Shown piece by piece: positions 46,539 to 59,232 of a DNA stretch of 64,000 nucleotides. The notes beneath the pieces were generated by a model. The model did not search any database and was not told the origin of the DNA. It saw nothing but the letters and a program-made list of their open reading frames with translations. A program made the translations under genes and the position numbers. The stretch spans positions 1,569,770 to 1,633,769 of the forward strand of contig FN649732.1 in assembly GCA_000310025.1 (NCBI GenBank). Direction: 5' to 3'. Position 1 is the stretch's first letter; each line of letters begins with the position of its first letter. This DNA is from Ectocarpus siliculosus (lineage: Eukaryota; Sar; Phaeophyceae; Ectocarpales; Ectocarpaceae).

Positions 46539-49306
46539 ATGTGCAAGTCCAGCCAACCACAGGGAAGTAGCGAGGCGGCCCCGGTAGCGATGGAGGTCCC
46601 GACGAACGACTCATACGACCTCGCCAAACCGTGTGCGATATCGGACAACGAGCAACCGCACCAAGAAGTTATCGCACACGACGAGGCCAGCGGGATCATC
46701 GTGTTCGGCTCGTTCATTGCAGGTGCATTGGTGGGGGTAGTGATCTGCGCACCTGCTTTTGTGGTGCTACTCTTCGGGGCGGGTGCGGCGGCCTTGACCA
46801 AGTCAGACAGCAAGGTGGGAAAGTTGAGCTTACAGCATTATGTGTACAGCACTGCAGCAGACTTCAAGTCTGCGTCTGCGCGGTTGTGTGTGTCTGCTGA
46901 CAATTTCGAAGCTACTGGCAGCGGGTATCCCCTTTTGGAAACGTGCTGCCACAGCAGTCTATGGCAGTCACAGGACTTCTCCGTCTCGGTTTCGGAAGGT
47001 TGGCTTCTTGCACAGCCCCACAGCAGATTTGCTGGTGGCGGGAAGTTCCACCAAGCTTCAGAGTGTAGGCGGATCCGGCCCTGTAGGCAGGCAGTGCAGC
47101 ACGCGTGTACTATGACCCGTGGGCGTCGTTTTTGCAAGCAGGGCAACCTCCCGAGAGTGTCATTTGCTCTCAAACGCGCACGAAGAGATCTGAAACCGGA
47201 CGCCCATGCAAACCTCAATCACTTCCAGGCATGACACACCCGCTATTTGCCCCACCGGCCGGGAAAATATTGGCTGCATTCCTCACCCTCTCCCGCTGCA
47301 TGTAGCCGCAACACACGGAGGAGGTGTTAGCGTGTGTTTCAGGGCTACAGTATCGCGGGACGTATCATGAAAGCCCAAACGACCCTCCAGTGTAGGTGGT
47401 ATATTTGTAGGTGCTCCGCCTCAAAACAGGCAAAAAGTCCGTACATGGCGTTGGCAGTACTCCCCCGGAGCGGTGGCTGGCCCGCGCCAGACACGATATA
47501 TGCCACCCGCATATACAAAGACGGAAGGGTTTCGTGGTGCACCGTTTCCCGTGGAACCCATCTCTTACCTTTTTCTAAGTCTCGCCATCGGGGGTAGAGG
47601 TACTTCACGTTGAAGGCCTCTTCGCGGCTTCCGGTCATGCGATGGGGGTCCGCCTTACAGTGGATGTCGTCGTCGCTCCCTTCCTTGATGCACACAGGAT
47701 GGCGATGTCCTCAAAGCGAAGAAGGAATCACTTTGCTGCTCTCTGAAACAATTGACCCCCCTCTTGCCAACGCTACTCGGTTTTGCTTCGTTCCTTTTTA
47801 CCGCCGCAGGTCGGCAAGTTTTCCCGCAAAGTGGGCAAGGTGTCCTCCGACATTCTTCTTGCAGTGTTCAGGTTGGCCAGGGAGTACAACCACAAGCACA
47901 AGTTGACGGACAAGGTGAGCACCGCGTCTCTACCCTGTCCATCTGTAGAGTCCGCTCTGCGTAGTTCCGAGGAATGTTCTGTAGAGCTACTCTGCGTAGT
48001 TCCGAGGAAAGTTGCGTTTTTTCTTCAGATTCGTCAGTTATCCTTTGTTGATGTGTCCTCTGCGGTTCAGAGGAACTCCAATATGGAGAACAAAGGCGCA
48101 CTCCCCTACGAACGGCGGCTACGGGTGCGCGATCTGTTTTTTTTTTAATGCTCCCGTTGCTGTTGGGTTTTTGTTCGCCCTGTACCGGCAAAGGAGCACT
48201 TTGCAAGCTTGTCTTAACGACAACATTCTTTGCCCTACCCAAGTCCACCGTTGTTCTGATATTCACCTATGTAATTTGTTTGCCAGGCGAAGGTAGGCGC
48301 GAAAGAAGCGGCGGGGAAGGTGACCGACAAAATGCGGAAGCTCGGCATCGTCGACAACGTTAAGGCCAGGGCAAGCTCCCTTTGGGATCAAGTCGACAAG
48401 GTTAGTGGTAGGGGACGTTGTGTGACTCTGGGGGTGATTTCAGAGCTTTCGCTCTGCTATTTTCTCCCCCCTAACAGCTCTGAACGCTCAAGGCTAGACT
48501 GTTGGAAACAATCGACTCTTTGACCAACAACCGTCTTCGTATGTTCGAGCTAGACCGCCTGTGGGCCAGGCTTCTCTGCTCGCGAAACTATTCGGGGAAC
48601 TTCGTAGGAGACCAAAACACATAGTATTTCAAGTAAGGGTAAATCAAATGATGCAATTATCTCCCAGGTTTCGCCCGCCATGCGATTCCGGAGCCACGGT
48701 TTTCACAAGGCAATGCTGTCCATTTAGTTAGGCGAACATGTACTGCTGTAGTTTTGGTTCACAAGAATACCACGGAATGCGACTCTGTTATCATCACCTC
48801 TTGGCAGCGGCAGCGGCTTGGCCCTTCTCCCTTTGGCGGTTTGTTTGTAGTGGTTCAATCGGCGATCGGCCTGGACTTGAGCACCGCTCTCGAAAACATG
48901 TCGAAACACGGGATGCAAAAATGAGTTCGTAGACAGAGTCATGGAAGATGGAAACTTAAACTTGTGACCAGGGCGACGAGGTGTTGACATGCGCGAACGT
49001 GACTTCCATCACCCTTTAGTTTTTTCCTCGATATACTCTCCTATCTCAACCGCCACTTTACCCTCGCATCTCAGACGAATCACCTACTCCCTCCCCCTGT
49101 TTCCGTGTCGCAAAATCTAATCCGTTTTGCAGCGGACTGCTCCTGCTGGTCAGGCTTCTATTCAGGCAGCACAAGGACAAGACCTGAGCCAGGTTACCGA
49201 CGGCACCCAGATCCCTTTCGATGGTGCCGTGGATGCCTACGTAACAGACTCATCTTCGTCGTCGTCGTATTCCAAAGGCAGGAAGCCCAAGTCCTTCGAT
49301 GCCTGA
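46539..49306 (+). CDS. Tandem membrane-protein family, copy 1 (4 exons, 222 aa)
   Basis: Exons 46539-46814, 47810-47914, 48287-48400, 49133-49306, all phase 0. Exon 1 has a polar N terminus, then a Gly/Ala-rich hydrophobic segment (GSFIAGALVGVVICAP, VVLLFGAGAAALTKSDSK) that could be one long span or a tight hairpin. Exon 2 encodes an amphipathic helix (SDILLAVFRLAREYN, LTDK end). Exon 3 encodes another (EAAGKVTDKMRKLGI, SLWDQVDK end). Exon 4 is a disordered tail starting RTAPAGQ and ending in a Ser run and SKGRKPKSFDA. Exon sizes of 105 and 114 bases match copies 2 and 3 exactly. The layout recalls small stramenopile membrane proteins with helical repeats, but I cannot name the family. A CCAAT box lies at 46339. 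Confidence 0.8.
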
Positions 49307-50984
49307 GCTTCATCGTGCCACGGCTTCCACCAAGCACCGGACATGTTCCCCGACCGAAGTGCGGTGTTAGAGTAGACTGTACGCTGTCACCCCATTTGCA
49401 ACGGCCGACGCTCTTGGCTATCGCTGTGCGTCTCGCGCTATCGCTTTGAGCGTTCCGTTTTGTACATAAGACTATGCAGCGTTCTGGGGCGGTCAAGCCC
49501 TTTGGGGGCCTCCTATTTCAGTAGGAAGGACTGATTTTGTACGCACAAAACGCGTGGATGGGGGAAATTGCCTCTGATAGGCGGAATGCATTTCCTGCTT
49601 TCCTCGAAATGGGTGCAGAGTGCCGCGAATCGTTGTTCGATTCCCTTTCCAGTGCATGTTGAAGTGCGGTATGGCTTCCCTACCCAAGCTGATGTGTGTG
49701 TTTCTGCTGTGCGTGTCGTCCCTAGCTCTGGAGAGCCTTTTCCAGAATGACAGGCATAGGTAGTGCTCAGTCGCATTCGATATTTATTGCGGTTCCGGCC
49801 TTGCTACTGGTTGCACGGGTGTATAAGACGTGTGTCGATTCCCATTCATGTGATATCTTTCGCATGGGCCAAACCCTGCCTGGCTTGTGTAGCTCGTTGA
49901 ACTTGCGGGATAGAAAGTTAAGGCTGTGGATTTGTTGCGCGTTGTGAGCGAGGCTTTGTTGAGAATTTCCCTCATCTTGGTTTGGGGTGTGACTTTCTTG
50001 TTTTTGTGATTTCGAGGTAATGGTTGAGTTCTGTTAGAGGAGAATGAACCCTCCGCGTCTTTGGCGTGGCGTATAATGCTCAGCTCTCTCTGTTGATGGG
50101 GGTCGAAGCGTAGATTTGACTCAACATAGGCGTCTAAGATTTGGTAATTGTTATTTACATAAAAAAACATGAATCATCATCGCACTTTGCACTTCCACGA
50201 TGATACCTGAGCATTATGAATGTTCAAAGCCCAAAAAAGTCGACCGTGGACACCGTATGCCGCAGCTTCGTTCTTGCAACGAACGCGGAAGCATTTACGG
50301 CAGTAGTAGCGAATGCGCACGTCAAGTACAAACATCAATCCTTAGGAGCAAGACGCAAATGTTGAGAAGCACGATGACTTCCAAACCATGTCGTCGTGTT
50401 CGTAGAATTTCTGGCGGGTCGAGTAGCTTGAAACAAGGCTTTCCCCCAAACCTCCTCAGCGCTCCGAAACGCCATGCACACGCTTGTTCCGGAAAATCGA
50501 GCCAGCATATTGCCGAGAGGTTGTCGCGCTCCGAAAATCTGGGTAGGAGATTGAAAACTAGTAGATTATTTTCAGGTTGGGAAGAGTTCTGAGAGGTGTG
50601 GACATTTTTACATGAGAAACCCACGAACTATCACCTGCTTGCTGTTGTGGAGGGTACCGCGGGAAAGTCCTCCATACACATTTGTCGCCGCATCAATTGG
50701 AATTCATTTATTGGGAGATACAGCGTAGGTTTTTCAAGGCTATGAAAAAAGCGTATCCAAGGAGATCAACGGAAAGAAGCAGCAACCTGCATCTACGGTC
50801 GGATTACATAGTTCCACACAGCCCTGAGGCGATTGTAGTGAAGAGTGCCTGTTCCAAAACGCCGAAATCAAGATCTTCATACGCGAAGGTGCCTCGGGAT
50901 AATATTAGTATTGTTTGGAAAGTTGTCGTTGTTGTCCACGGGAGGCTAAGGAGGAGAGATTAATGTTGCACGGGGCTCGGTTCT

Positions 50985-51346
50985 TGCACGGAGCTCAGTG
51001 CACCACAGTGCACCACAGTGCACCACACCCGCATGAATATTCATTTACACACGGACTCATCTACGCACCCAATTGTGTGAGATTGGCAGATTAAGGGGAA
51101 GAGCGAGACTGTCGGCGCCCGAAAGTTGACCAATCAACAGTCCCGCCGTCTGTATGTCTTGTTCCAACAAATGCTCGGCCAATCAGAATGCGACACCGCG
51201 GATCATCATCCCAGCTGGATCGCCAGGGAGGAGACTCCCTGCTCCCTGCCACCCACGCCCCTACACAACCCCGCAACCCACGAAGCTTTGGTTTCCTGTC
51301 CTCCCCGTCAAAGGAAGCACAGCAATACCACTAGCCGAAAATAACC
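50985..51346. repeat. Duplicated promoter region (copy 2 side)
   Basis: Aligns with 56812-57163: shared GCACGGAGCTCAGTGCACCAC, GGCAGATT, GACTGTCGG, CCCGCCGTCTGTA, GGCCAATCAGAATGCGACAC, GGGAGGAGA, in the same order up to the ATG. Confidence 0.8.
51130..51190 (+). promoter_or_regulatory. CCAAT-box pair upstream of copy 2
   Basis: CCAAT at 51130-51134 and 51179-51183, about 215 and 165 bases before the ATG. Both are conserved upstream of copy 3. CCAAT followed by CA/CAG is a typical NF-Y site; the role here is inferred. Confidence 0.5.
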
Positions 51347-53726
51347 ATGCAGAGTGACCCACGACACCAAGGCAGCGCGCCCGGTTCTGAGGCAGCCGCG
51401 AATCGGGACGATTCACATCGCCATGCCAAATCTTTCGAAGTGGACAACGGCACCGAGCAACAGCATCATCGTGATGGATCTATTCTCGTACATGATGAGT
51501 CCAGCGCTATCACCATGCTCGGTTCCTTCGTTGCGGGTGCATCGGTGGGGACGATGATCTGCGTACGGTTGTTCATGTTCGCGCCCATTGTGTTCTTGCT
51601 TCTCTGCGGAGCTTGTGTGGCGGTCATGGTCGTGCTTCTCTGCGGGGCCGGGGCAGCGGTCGTCACCAAGTCAGACAGCAAGGTGGAACGTTTCTCGTGA
51701 GGCTACGTACGATACATTCATTCCCTGCCTGTCTACCGTACATGTATCTAGGATGCGTATATGAGGTCGTTGGTAGCTGATATCCTGTGCACTTTGACTG
51801 ACCTACACTACTTTTGTCTAGTCGCACGTGGGCTGTAATGCGAGGGAGTATGGGACTTCCAGATTCAAGGAGACGGTGCAAGTCCAATTGTTGCAATTAG
51901 TGCCGAGCTCATCCATCGAGGTGCTACATTGCGGATGGCGCGTGAGTCGTCGCGGTGATTGGACTGACTAGGGCAGTTTTGCCGTATAGACTCTCAAACG
52001 AATCTAATCCCCGCTCAAACTGGAGGATGTGTGTAGACTATGCTACAAACGGGGCGGTGGTAGTCCTACCTTGCCAGAATATACGCGACCGACCAATATT
52101 GGGGTCGTGGCGTCTTGTCTCAGGGGCCTCTATGCTGATCAACGTCCAACGATTTTTTCGCCGATACAGCGGGGGATATTTTGCACGTTGAGGGCTGCCA
52201 GAAACTCCTTCATCTGGATTCGATCTCGTATTTCGACTCGTCAATAATCCTTCCTTGTACCTGTAACTGAATGTTCTCTATTTTCAACTGTAGAGGAGAT
52301 AACGTACCCGTCTTGCTGGAGTCATACGCACTCATTTCTTTAATTCAAATCATTTGCCCGTCTCAGGCCGGCACAATTTCCCGCCGAGCGGGCAATTTCA
52401 TCTCCGACGTTCTCCTAGCCTTGTTCAGGGGCGTTCGAGAGTTCAACCGCACGTACCAGTTAACGGACAAGGTGAGAAACATCACTTAATGAAATGGTTG
52501 TCCTGCTCTCACCTCTTCGGGGACCTTACAGCGATACGAGTAGTGTGGTAAAACTGGGACACTACATCATTGTTTTTTTCCGTGTCCTTTGCGCTTTTTC
52601 CCAAGCATTCCATAGACCATATTAGCTTAAAAGTCGGTACAGCAGGCTTTGACACGAACGATCGCTTCGGGCGTGCCCGACCTGACCTTTTTCGAACGGT
52701 CTCTTCATTTGTGGTTTGTTGGGCTCGGTCTCGCATTGTATGCGGGTGGGGAGACACGCTTATTGAGCAATTCTACCCCGATGTTTGCAATTTGGCACCG
52801 ATAGTAGCGTACTTTGCCGGTAACACTCCTGGACTGTTTTTGTATTTCCCTGCAAGGTGAAGGCTACCGTGCAAGAAGCGGCCGGGAAGGTGCAAGTCGA
52901 GATGCAGAAGGTCGGCATCTGTGACCATGTCATGACCAGGGCATGCTCCCTGTGGGACCAAGTCGACAAGGTTCGACAGGCTCCAGCCACGTTACTATTT
53001 TTGTTCTGTTGTCGAATCCGAAAGCATTGCGGCAGAGTCGGAAGAGAGACAACTCGCGTTGCCATTCTTCTCCAGCCACTGCGAGTGACCGTCAAGTTCT
53101 TGACACATGGAAACCTTGAAAGTTCACGGCAAGACTCGGTAGAACCCATAGGCAAACCTTCGCGTACGAGGTTAACCGCGGTGGGTCGAGGTTCGTTGCT
53201 CGCACTACAGTACACGGGGAAACTCTCAGAGACGACGTTAACACGTTAACACATATCGCTGCAGTTGGGAAAGTGGAGAGTGCAGAGCTTGCCTCCCCGC
53301 CCTTGTTTTTTCACTCCTCTGGCCCTCTTCTGTCCCTTTCGCTACCGTCTGACCTTCTTCTTCCTTACTTCTTGATTACTTGTGGTCAAGCAGCTTCTGG
53401 CAACTAAGTTTCCACAAGCGCGAACATTTGGTCATACTCCCCTCGAAGTGTTTTCCCAACCCCGTCTTGTCTGCAGCGAAACATGTCTTCTCCCTTCTGT
53501 TCCGTGTGTGTCGCATTTCCCCCCGCCACGCTCGCAGCGGACTGCGCCAGCTGCTCAACCTTCTAAATTTGTCCATGGTGCACAAGGGCAAGACACGATA
53601 AGTCTGTTTCGGGAAGAACCCCAGCCTGGTTTCGACAACGCGGGAGATGCGCCCAAATCAGCGCCTTGTTCCCCGTCGTCTTCCGAAAACGAGAAGACCG
53701 CCCCAGTAAAGTTGTCCGACGCTTAA
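51347..53726 (+). CDS. Tandem membrane-protein family, copy 2 (4 exons, 247 aa)
   Basis: Exons 51347-51682, 52367-52471, 52857-52970, 53538-53726, phase 0 throughout. Same plan as copy 1, with an N-terminal His/Asp-rich polar region. The hydrophobic segment is longer than in the other copies because about 12 residues are duplicated inside it: LLLCGACVAVMV is followed by VLLCGAGAAVV. Exon 2 ends YQLTDK, exon 3 reads EAAGKVQVEMQKVGI and ends SLWDQVDK, exon 4 starts RTAPAAQ, carries GQDTISLFREEPQPGFD and ends KLSDA. Like copy 3, exon 4 has an acidic/Ser patch (SSSENEK). All exons are intact, so it is likely expressed. Confidence 0.8.
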
Positions 53727-55640
53727 TCCAGCGCCATCGCATCGACCACGCTCAAGACAATTCCCTGGGCGAAACTCGTACTTACTCGAGAAGATGTGGT
53801 GGGAAGTTAGCTTTGCGTTGTCACCACGATTGCGACTACCCATTAGGGCATGGACAATCGTTCCCGCGTTGTTCATGTAGGTCGAGTGCCAAGGGTTTCA
53901 TATGTAGGTAACAACGAACGTAGTGCAGCCACAGGCAAGCCCTTCGAGGCTCCCCTTCGGGGGTACACGTCGTGGTACCGCAGTCTGCGCAAGCCCTTCG
54001 AGGCTCCCCTTCGGGGGTACACGTCGTGGTACCGCAGTCTGCGCGAAGCTTGCTCGAGTACGCGCGTTGAACGTGTGATTGCGCGGTCCGGTGGACTGCG
54101 CAGGAATATCGAAGAGGAAACTTTGCACTGTAGTCTTCCTGACAGATTTTTGGAGTATTGTTGTTGGCACGTAGGTTAGACGTTCTGCTTCCAACTGACG
54201 TGTCGTTCCTGTAGCGCGACGGGGAGAACGCTTCAGAGCCATGTCACAGATGAAGCCAATCGCAGCCGCCTCTTTGGGCTCCCCACGGCCAATGTACTTG
54301 TTGGTCGAGGTGTTCTCATATAGACTAGACCTTGGGTCTTGGAGTAGGTGACACGAGGAACCCGGAACGTTTGTCGAGTTTCCTCTGATTCTTCTTTACT
54401 GCGATATAAGTAGGTGCGTCCAATCTCGCTTGGCTTGTTCGTGATTCCTCAGGTTAGTACCTTCTGAGATGTTCAGCGTCTGACTACTCGCGACGGTTGC
54501 TAAGACGAGGAACCCCGAGTACGCATGAAGGTTCTGGGTCACAACGTGCTACCCCTACCGTTGTATGAGTCGCGAGCAGTATGCAGAATAGAAAACGTTG
54601 AAGAAACGTGCGGCGTTATTTGTGAGCGCGGGTGTCGCTTAGTGTCATTCTGTTTGGTGGTCACGTCTCGGGTGGCCTCGATCCCATGGTCGAGTCCGGA
54701 CAAGCAGGAATCGAGTGTCTCCGGCAAAGTGACGACTTGATGTTGGCATCGATTCTCCAGGTGTGCACACACAGCCAGGTGTCCGTGAAACCGGCATTCA
54801 TTCACTATCGATAGAAGCGTCCGTCTTAGGGTGTGCACCATAAAGAAGGGTGTTGAAACAACAGCAATGATATCCAAGCGCTCTGTATTCACTATACTCG
54901 ACGAAGCCGACACGTGAAGGTGGACTTAAAAAGGCTTTGTTCGCGCAAACATGGGCAGAAACACTTCCGCATGCCGTGTCCTAGTTTTTGTTTAGGCCCG
55001 ACATGGAGGCGGGTTGCCACGGCCCAACAGGAAGAAAGAGATTAACACCCTGGCGACTTCACCCCGAATATATTGTGGCTGTCGATTGTTGCGCCCACTC
55101 ACCTTTGGGTGCACCCCACGGTGCTTGGATCAAGCAACACTGTTCATGAGTACCCCGGGGCGTTCTCCAAGGGTCGTCTTGCGGTACTTCGTTCGAAGTT
55201 CTTTCAGTCCCGATATATTCCGTTTTGTTCGCACGTTGATCATGCCACATCCTTCCTGGGTCCATCTTGAATCAACGAATGCATACGACCACCCTATGCC
55301 ACGTGAAAACACTACAACCATCTGCTCGGTCACCTTGAGGCTTCCCTTCTGGTGGAATAAGTCATAAGTCATCGTGGCCAAGGAACAAAGGGGTTGGACT
55401 CTGTCCATTCAATGTCTGAATCCTAAAAATGCATAATCTTGGACTGGGCAACATGGACCGTCTCCCGCTGCTGAGCCGAGTTCAACCATCCCCGCTCCTA
55501 AAACAATGTTACACAAGCTCTAGTTCCTGCATTGAGTCAACGTGACCAGCAACCCCTATCATTCGATCGGCGACATGATCCAACCCCCGCTCACAGACGT
55601 TTGTTTTTCATACTCCCGGGTTCTTCGAGGCCAGCCTTTT
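53727..55640. repeat. Segmental duplication, 3' flank of copy 2
   Basis: Shares ordered blocks with 61151-62850, for example CACAGATGAAGCCAATC (54246 and 61615), the ACATGGAGG..GGTTGCCACG block (55003 and 62212), and CATTCGATC.GCGACATGA (55559 and 62767). Frames in it are broken differently in the two copies, so it does not look protein-coding. Confidence 0.75.
53936..54043. repeat. 54-bp tandem duplication
   Basis: Two essentially identical head-to-tail copies starting CAAGCCCTTCGAGGC (53936-53989 and 53990-54043). Absent from the matching part of the duplication near 61390, so it arose after the segmental duplication. Confidence 0.9.
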
Positions 55641-56811
55641 GAGATACCACAGGAGAGGAGTCGGGTTCAAGTGGGGTGCGGGAGACTGAGCCCAACGTCT
55701 TCCGCCATTGTGAGCAAGCCTCGATTTTTGTGAAAATGTTTATCAGCTGGCCCGGCCACGTAGACAACCGTGGTACTTCTAAAAGACGGTCATCGAAAAA
55801 GAACAATGCCGATGAAGCCGTTGTTGTGGACACATTCGGTCAAGAGTTTCTCTTTGCATCGATCTATCCTGCCTCGTGTGTGGTAATAGCTGTGGGTGAT
55901 CTGCTTCGTTCAGTCAGGGTTTTCTTGGAATCAGTCAAAATCGTTATGGTATTCGGAGCTAGCCGTGTGATGACGCGCTACCATGGTTATTTCACCCGTT
56001 CACACGTTGTATCACGTTGCAAGATTCACGAGTCATTCCGAGCAATGCCCTAATGGTGCGTGTGCGCGTGTGCGCTTGGGTCTGGTTTGTGTTGGATTCT
56101 GGCTGCATGACGGTCGCATGCTAGGCGATAGGAAACAGTTTAACCAAGGAAACAAAGGAAAGCAGCAACAGCCTGGACTAAAGCAGAAGTTCCACGTAAC
56201 CCCAAGGTGGTTTTGTAGTGAAGAGAGAGGTGGCCAGACACATTTTTTTCAAAACTCGATCAAGGTCTTCATGTCGGTCAGGGTGGCGAGGGAGGATATA
56301 TATACATTTATGTATATGTAGATTCAACGTTGCACGAGGCTCGGTGTAATGGAAATATTGGCTTATGTCCTGTACTAGTCAATGCTCAGTAGCAGTGCTC
56401 TCTATCGTAGATCATGCATCGTAAATACTGTATGTTTCGGTTCATACGTCACGCATCAGTATGCGGAGGAATTACTGCTGTAGCATTCTCTGCTCGAGGG
56501 ATCGCGTGTCTCACTCTCGCATGAATCTCTCGCATGGACTTCTCTGGGTAGTCATGGCTCTTAGCTTTCCTGGTCATCTCTAGGACTGCCGTCATCTGAA
56601 TTCTGCGTTCTCTGTGGATATCTGCGTGTGTTCGCCAACTAAGCGTCAGTGTTCAACATATCTTCACGTCTCTACACAGCACAAGAACTCTCCTACAAGA
56701 AGCCTCCTACTCTGCTCTTCAACCGCTCGCGGTGCCAACCATCTCGAGTAACTTCGAGAGGCACAGCCTTGCCCACGTGTCAAGGGTATCTCAGACGATA
56801 TCCACAACACT

Positions 56812-57163
56812 CGGTTCTTGCACGGAGCTCAGTGCACCACAACCGTATGGATGTACATCATGGACGCAGCTACACGACCGTTGTGTGAGCTTGGCAGATT
56901 TAGGCGAGGAGCGGGACTGTCGGATGAGGGACCAATCAAACAGTAACCCCGCCGAATCCCGCCGTCTGTACTGTGGAAAATGATTGGCCAATCAGAATGC
57001 GACACCGCGAATCATCTTCATTCCCACGACCTACATTGAAAGATCTCAAGGGAGGAGATTCCCTGCCAACCCCGCCCGCACGCCACCCCATAACCCACAA
57101 AGCTTTCGTTTCCTGCTCTCTCTGCCAAAGTACGCACAGCAACACCGCTCGCTCAAAACAACC
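56812..57163. repeat. Duplicated promoter region (copy 3 side)
   Basis: Mate of 50985-51346, with the same conserved blocks in the same order before the ATG at 57164. Confidence 0.8.
56932..56992 (+). promoter_or_regulatory. CCAAT-box pair upstream of copy 3
   Basis: CCAAT at 56932-56936 and 56988-56992. The second lies in the palindrome ATTGGCCAAT, so sites occur on both strands. Spacing to the ATG is similar to copy 2. Confidence 0.5.
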
Positions 57164-59135
57164 ATGCGCAGTTACCCACGACACCAAGTCAGCGCACCCG
57201 GTCATGAGGCAGCCGCGGTTCGGAATGATTCATACCTCGATACCGAGCAAGAACATCATCATGATGAATCTACTCTCGCACATGATGAGTCCAGCGCTAT
57301 CATCGTGCTCGGCTCCTTCGTGGCGGGTGCATTGGTGGGGGCGATACTCTGCGTACGGGTGTTCATGTTCGCGCCTACTGTGGTCGTGCTTCTCTGCGGG
57401 GCCGGGGCGGCGGTGTTCACCAAGTCAGACAGCAAGGTGGGGAAGTCGGTCGTGAGGCTGCGGTGCGTACATTGCATTCCCTACCTTTCCACCACAGATG
57501 CATAATAGCCTACATTAACTAAGGGGATATCCTTTGAACGTGTGCTGACCTACTGCTGCTGTTGACACACATGAACCCTAGACGAATAATGCGAGGGAGT
57601 TTTGGACTCCTACATACCATGTAGATTCACGCAGACGGGAAAGTTCATTTACTGCGGTGCATAGCGCATCCATCGAGGTAGGAGAGCGCGTGAGTAGTCG
57701 CGATCATTGAACTGACAGAAGGACAGTCACCCGCCTGTAGTACAGATTATTCTAACGAATCAAACCTCGCTCAAACCGGAGGCCGCACGAAAAATGTTGT
57801 CGTCCATCGTGACTTGGTCGGCAAGAGCAGCGGAGGGTAGGTAGACTGTGAAAGACGCGGGGTAACCCTCTGAGTGACGGCCTTACCCTGCCACCAGAAT
57901 ACTGAGAATAAACGCGATATTCAGCATACGAAAAGGTTTACGAGACCGAATGCTATTGTGGTGGCTGTCTCAGGTGGCCGCATGCCCAACGTTTTCGTCG
58001 ACGTTAGGGGGGGGAGACATTCAACACGTTGAGAGCCGCCGGATTCTCCTTCATCTGGGTACGAGCTCGCCTGTCGACCTGTCAAACATCCTTCCTTGAA
58101 TCTACAACTGAAGACTCTCACTTTCTTGCACACCCAAGAAGAGAACATGTATCTGCCCTTTTTCGTTCACACGCCCTCTATCTGTTTTCTTCTAAACCAT
58201 CTGCCCGTCGCAGGCCGGCCAGATTTCCCGTGAAGTGGGCAAGTGGACCTGCGACGTTTTCCTGGCCTTGTTTAGGGTCGTTCGAGAGTTCAACTACAAG
58301 TACCAGCTGACGGTCAAGGTAATAACCATCACTTCCCCGATACAACGTCTGTCGTGCTCCCGTCGCTTCGGGAAACTTGTAGAGAGATACGCAGGTAATG
58401 TTTGCGGTACAACATCTGGACACAAAAAACGCATTATTATTGATCATCGCCCTGTCATCCGTGCTTTCCAAGCATTACATGGACCAATCATTAGCGAACT
58501 TCAGGCTAGGCTTTCGACACGAATGGTCGCCTCGAGCTAGCCCGAGCTGGCCCTTTTCGAACCGTCTCTTCGGTTGTGATAGTTTGGGTTCGGTCTCGTG
58601 TGGGGGTGGAGAAACGCTTTGCGAAAGTTCTATCCCGTGCCTGTAGTTTTATACCACCAAAGAGTACAGAAAGCGCCACCACTTAAGAGCTTAGCAGTTA
58701 AGAACGTGAGCCCCAAAATATCCAAAATCCAAGAACTTGGTCCATTTAGATGCCTATTATTTCTTTCAACGTTCCGCACATATCTAGACCCTCCATATCC
58801 TTGGATTCGTTTTTTAGGTTTTGTTCTCTCTCGGGAAAAGCAGCAGATTTGTAGTTCTTGAACCCCTGCAAACCTGCAATGCGTTTCCAATGATGAACCT
58901 TTACCTACGGTTCGTTTCCAATGTATCAACCTCATCGATTTCGAACTCTTCCATACGTCATCTACAACCTTAAATCCGCACCCTTGGTTGTTACCTCTAT
59001 TCTTCTTGCTGTTCGCCTCCCAAGCTTCTATCGGCAACCTCTCCTCTATATTGTACGTTTCTTACGGTACTACGTGCCATGTTAGCTTCCTTCCGTCTCT
59101 TCCCAATTGCAGGTGTTGGATCCGAAGGGGGGGCG

Positions 59136-59232
<97 letters not shown>

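Larger units (their letters stand above)
49307..51346. other. Intergenic between copies 1 and 2
   Basis: Its first part may be a very diverged version of the 3' flank of copies 2 and 3. A CACAGTGCACCA motif is repeated at 51000-51027. A frame at 50200-50592 (+) is open on both strands and shows no domain; I do not call it. The last 360 bases match the upstream region of copy 3. Confidence 0.45.
53727..57163. other. Region between copies 2 and 3
   Basis: 53727 to about 55640 is the 3' flanking half of the segmental duplication (mate 61151-62850). From about 55640 to 56810 nothing was recognised. The final 350 bases are the duplicated promoter of copy 3. Confidence 0.6.

Noticed and set aside
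50200-50592. 130-residue plus-strand frame
   Set aside because: Also open on the opposite strand, with no domain, no splice partner and no conservation in the duplicated segment.
53727-55640. Minus-strand peptides similar between the two duplicated 3' flanks (DSCLSGLDHGIEATRD and its mate)
   Set aside because: The similarity is explained by duplicated DNA. Frames are interrupted at different places in each copy, so coding constraint is not shown.
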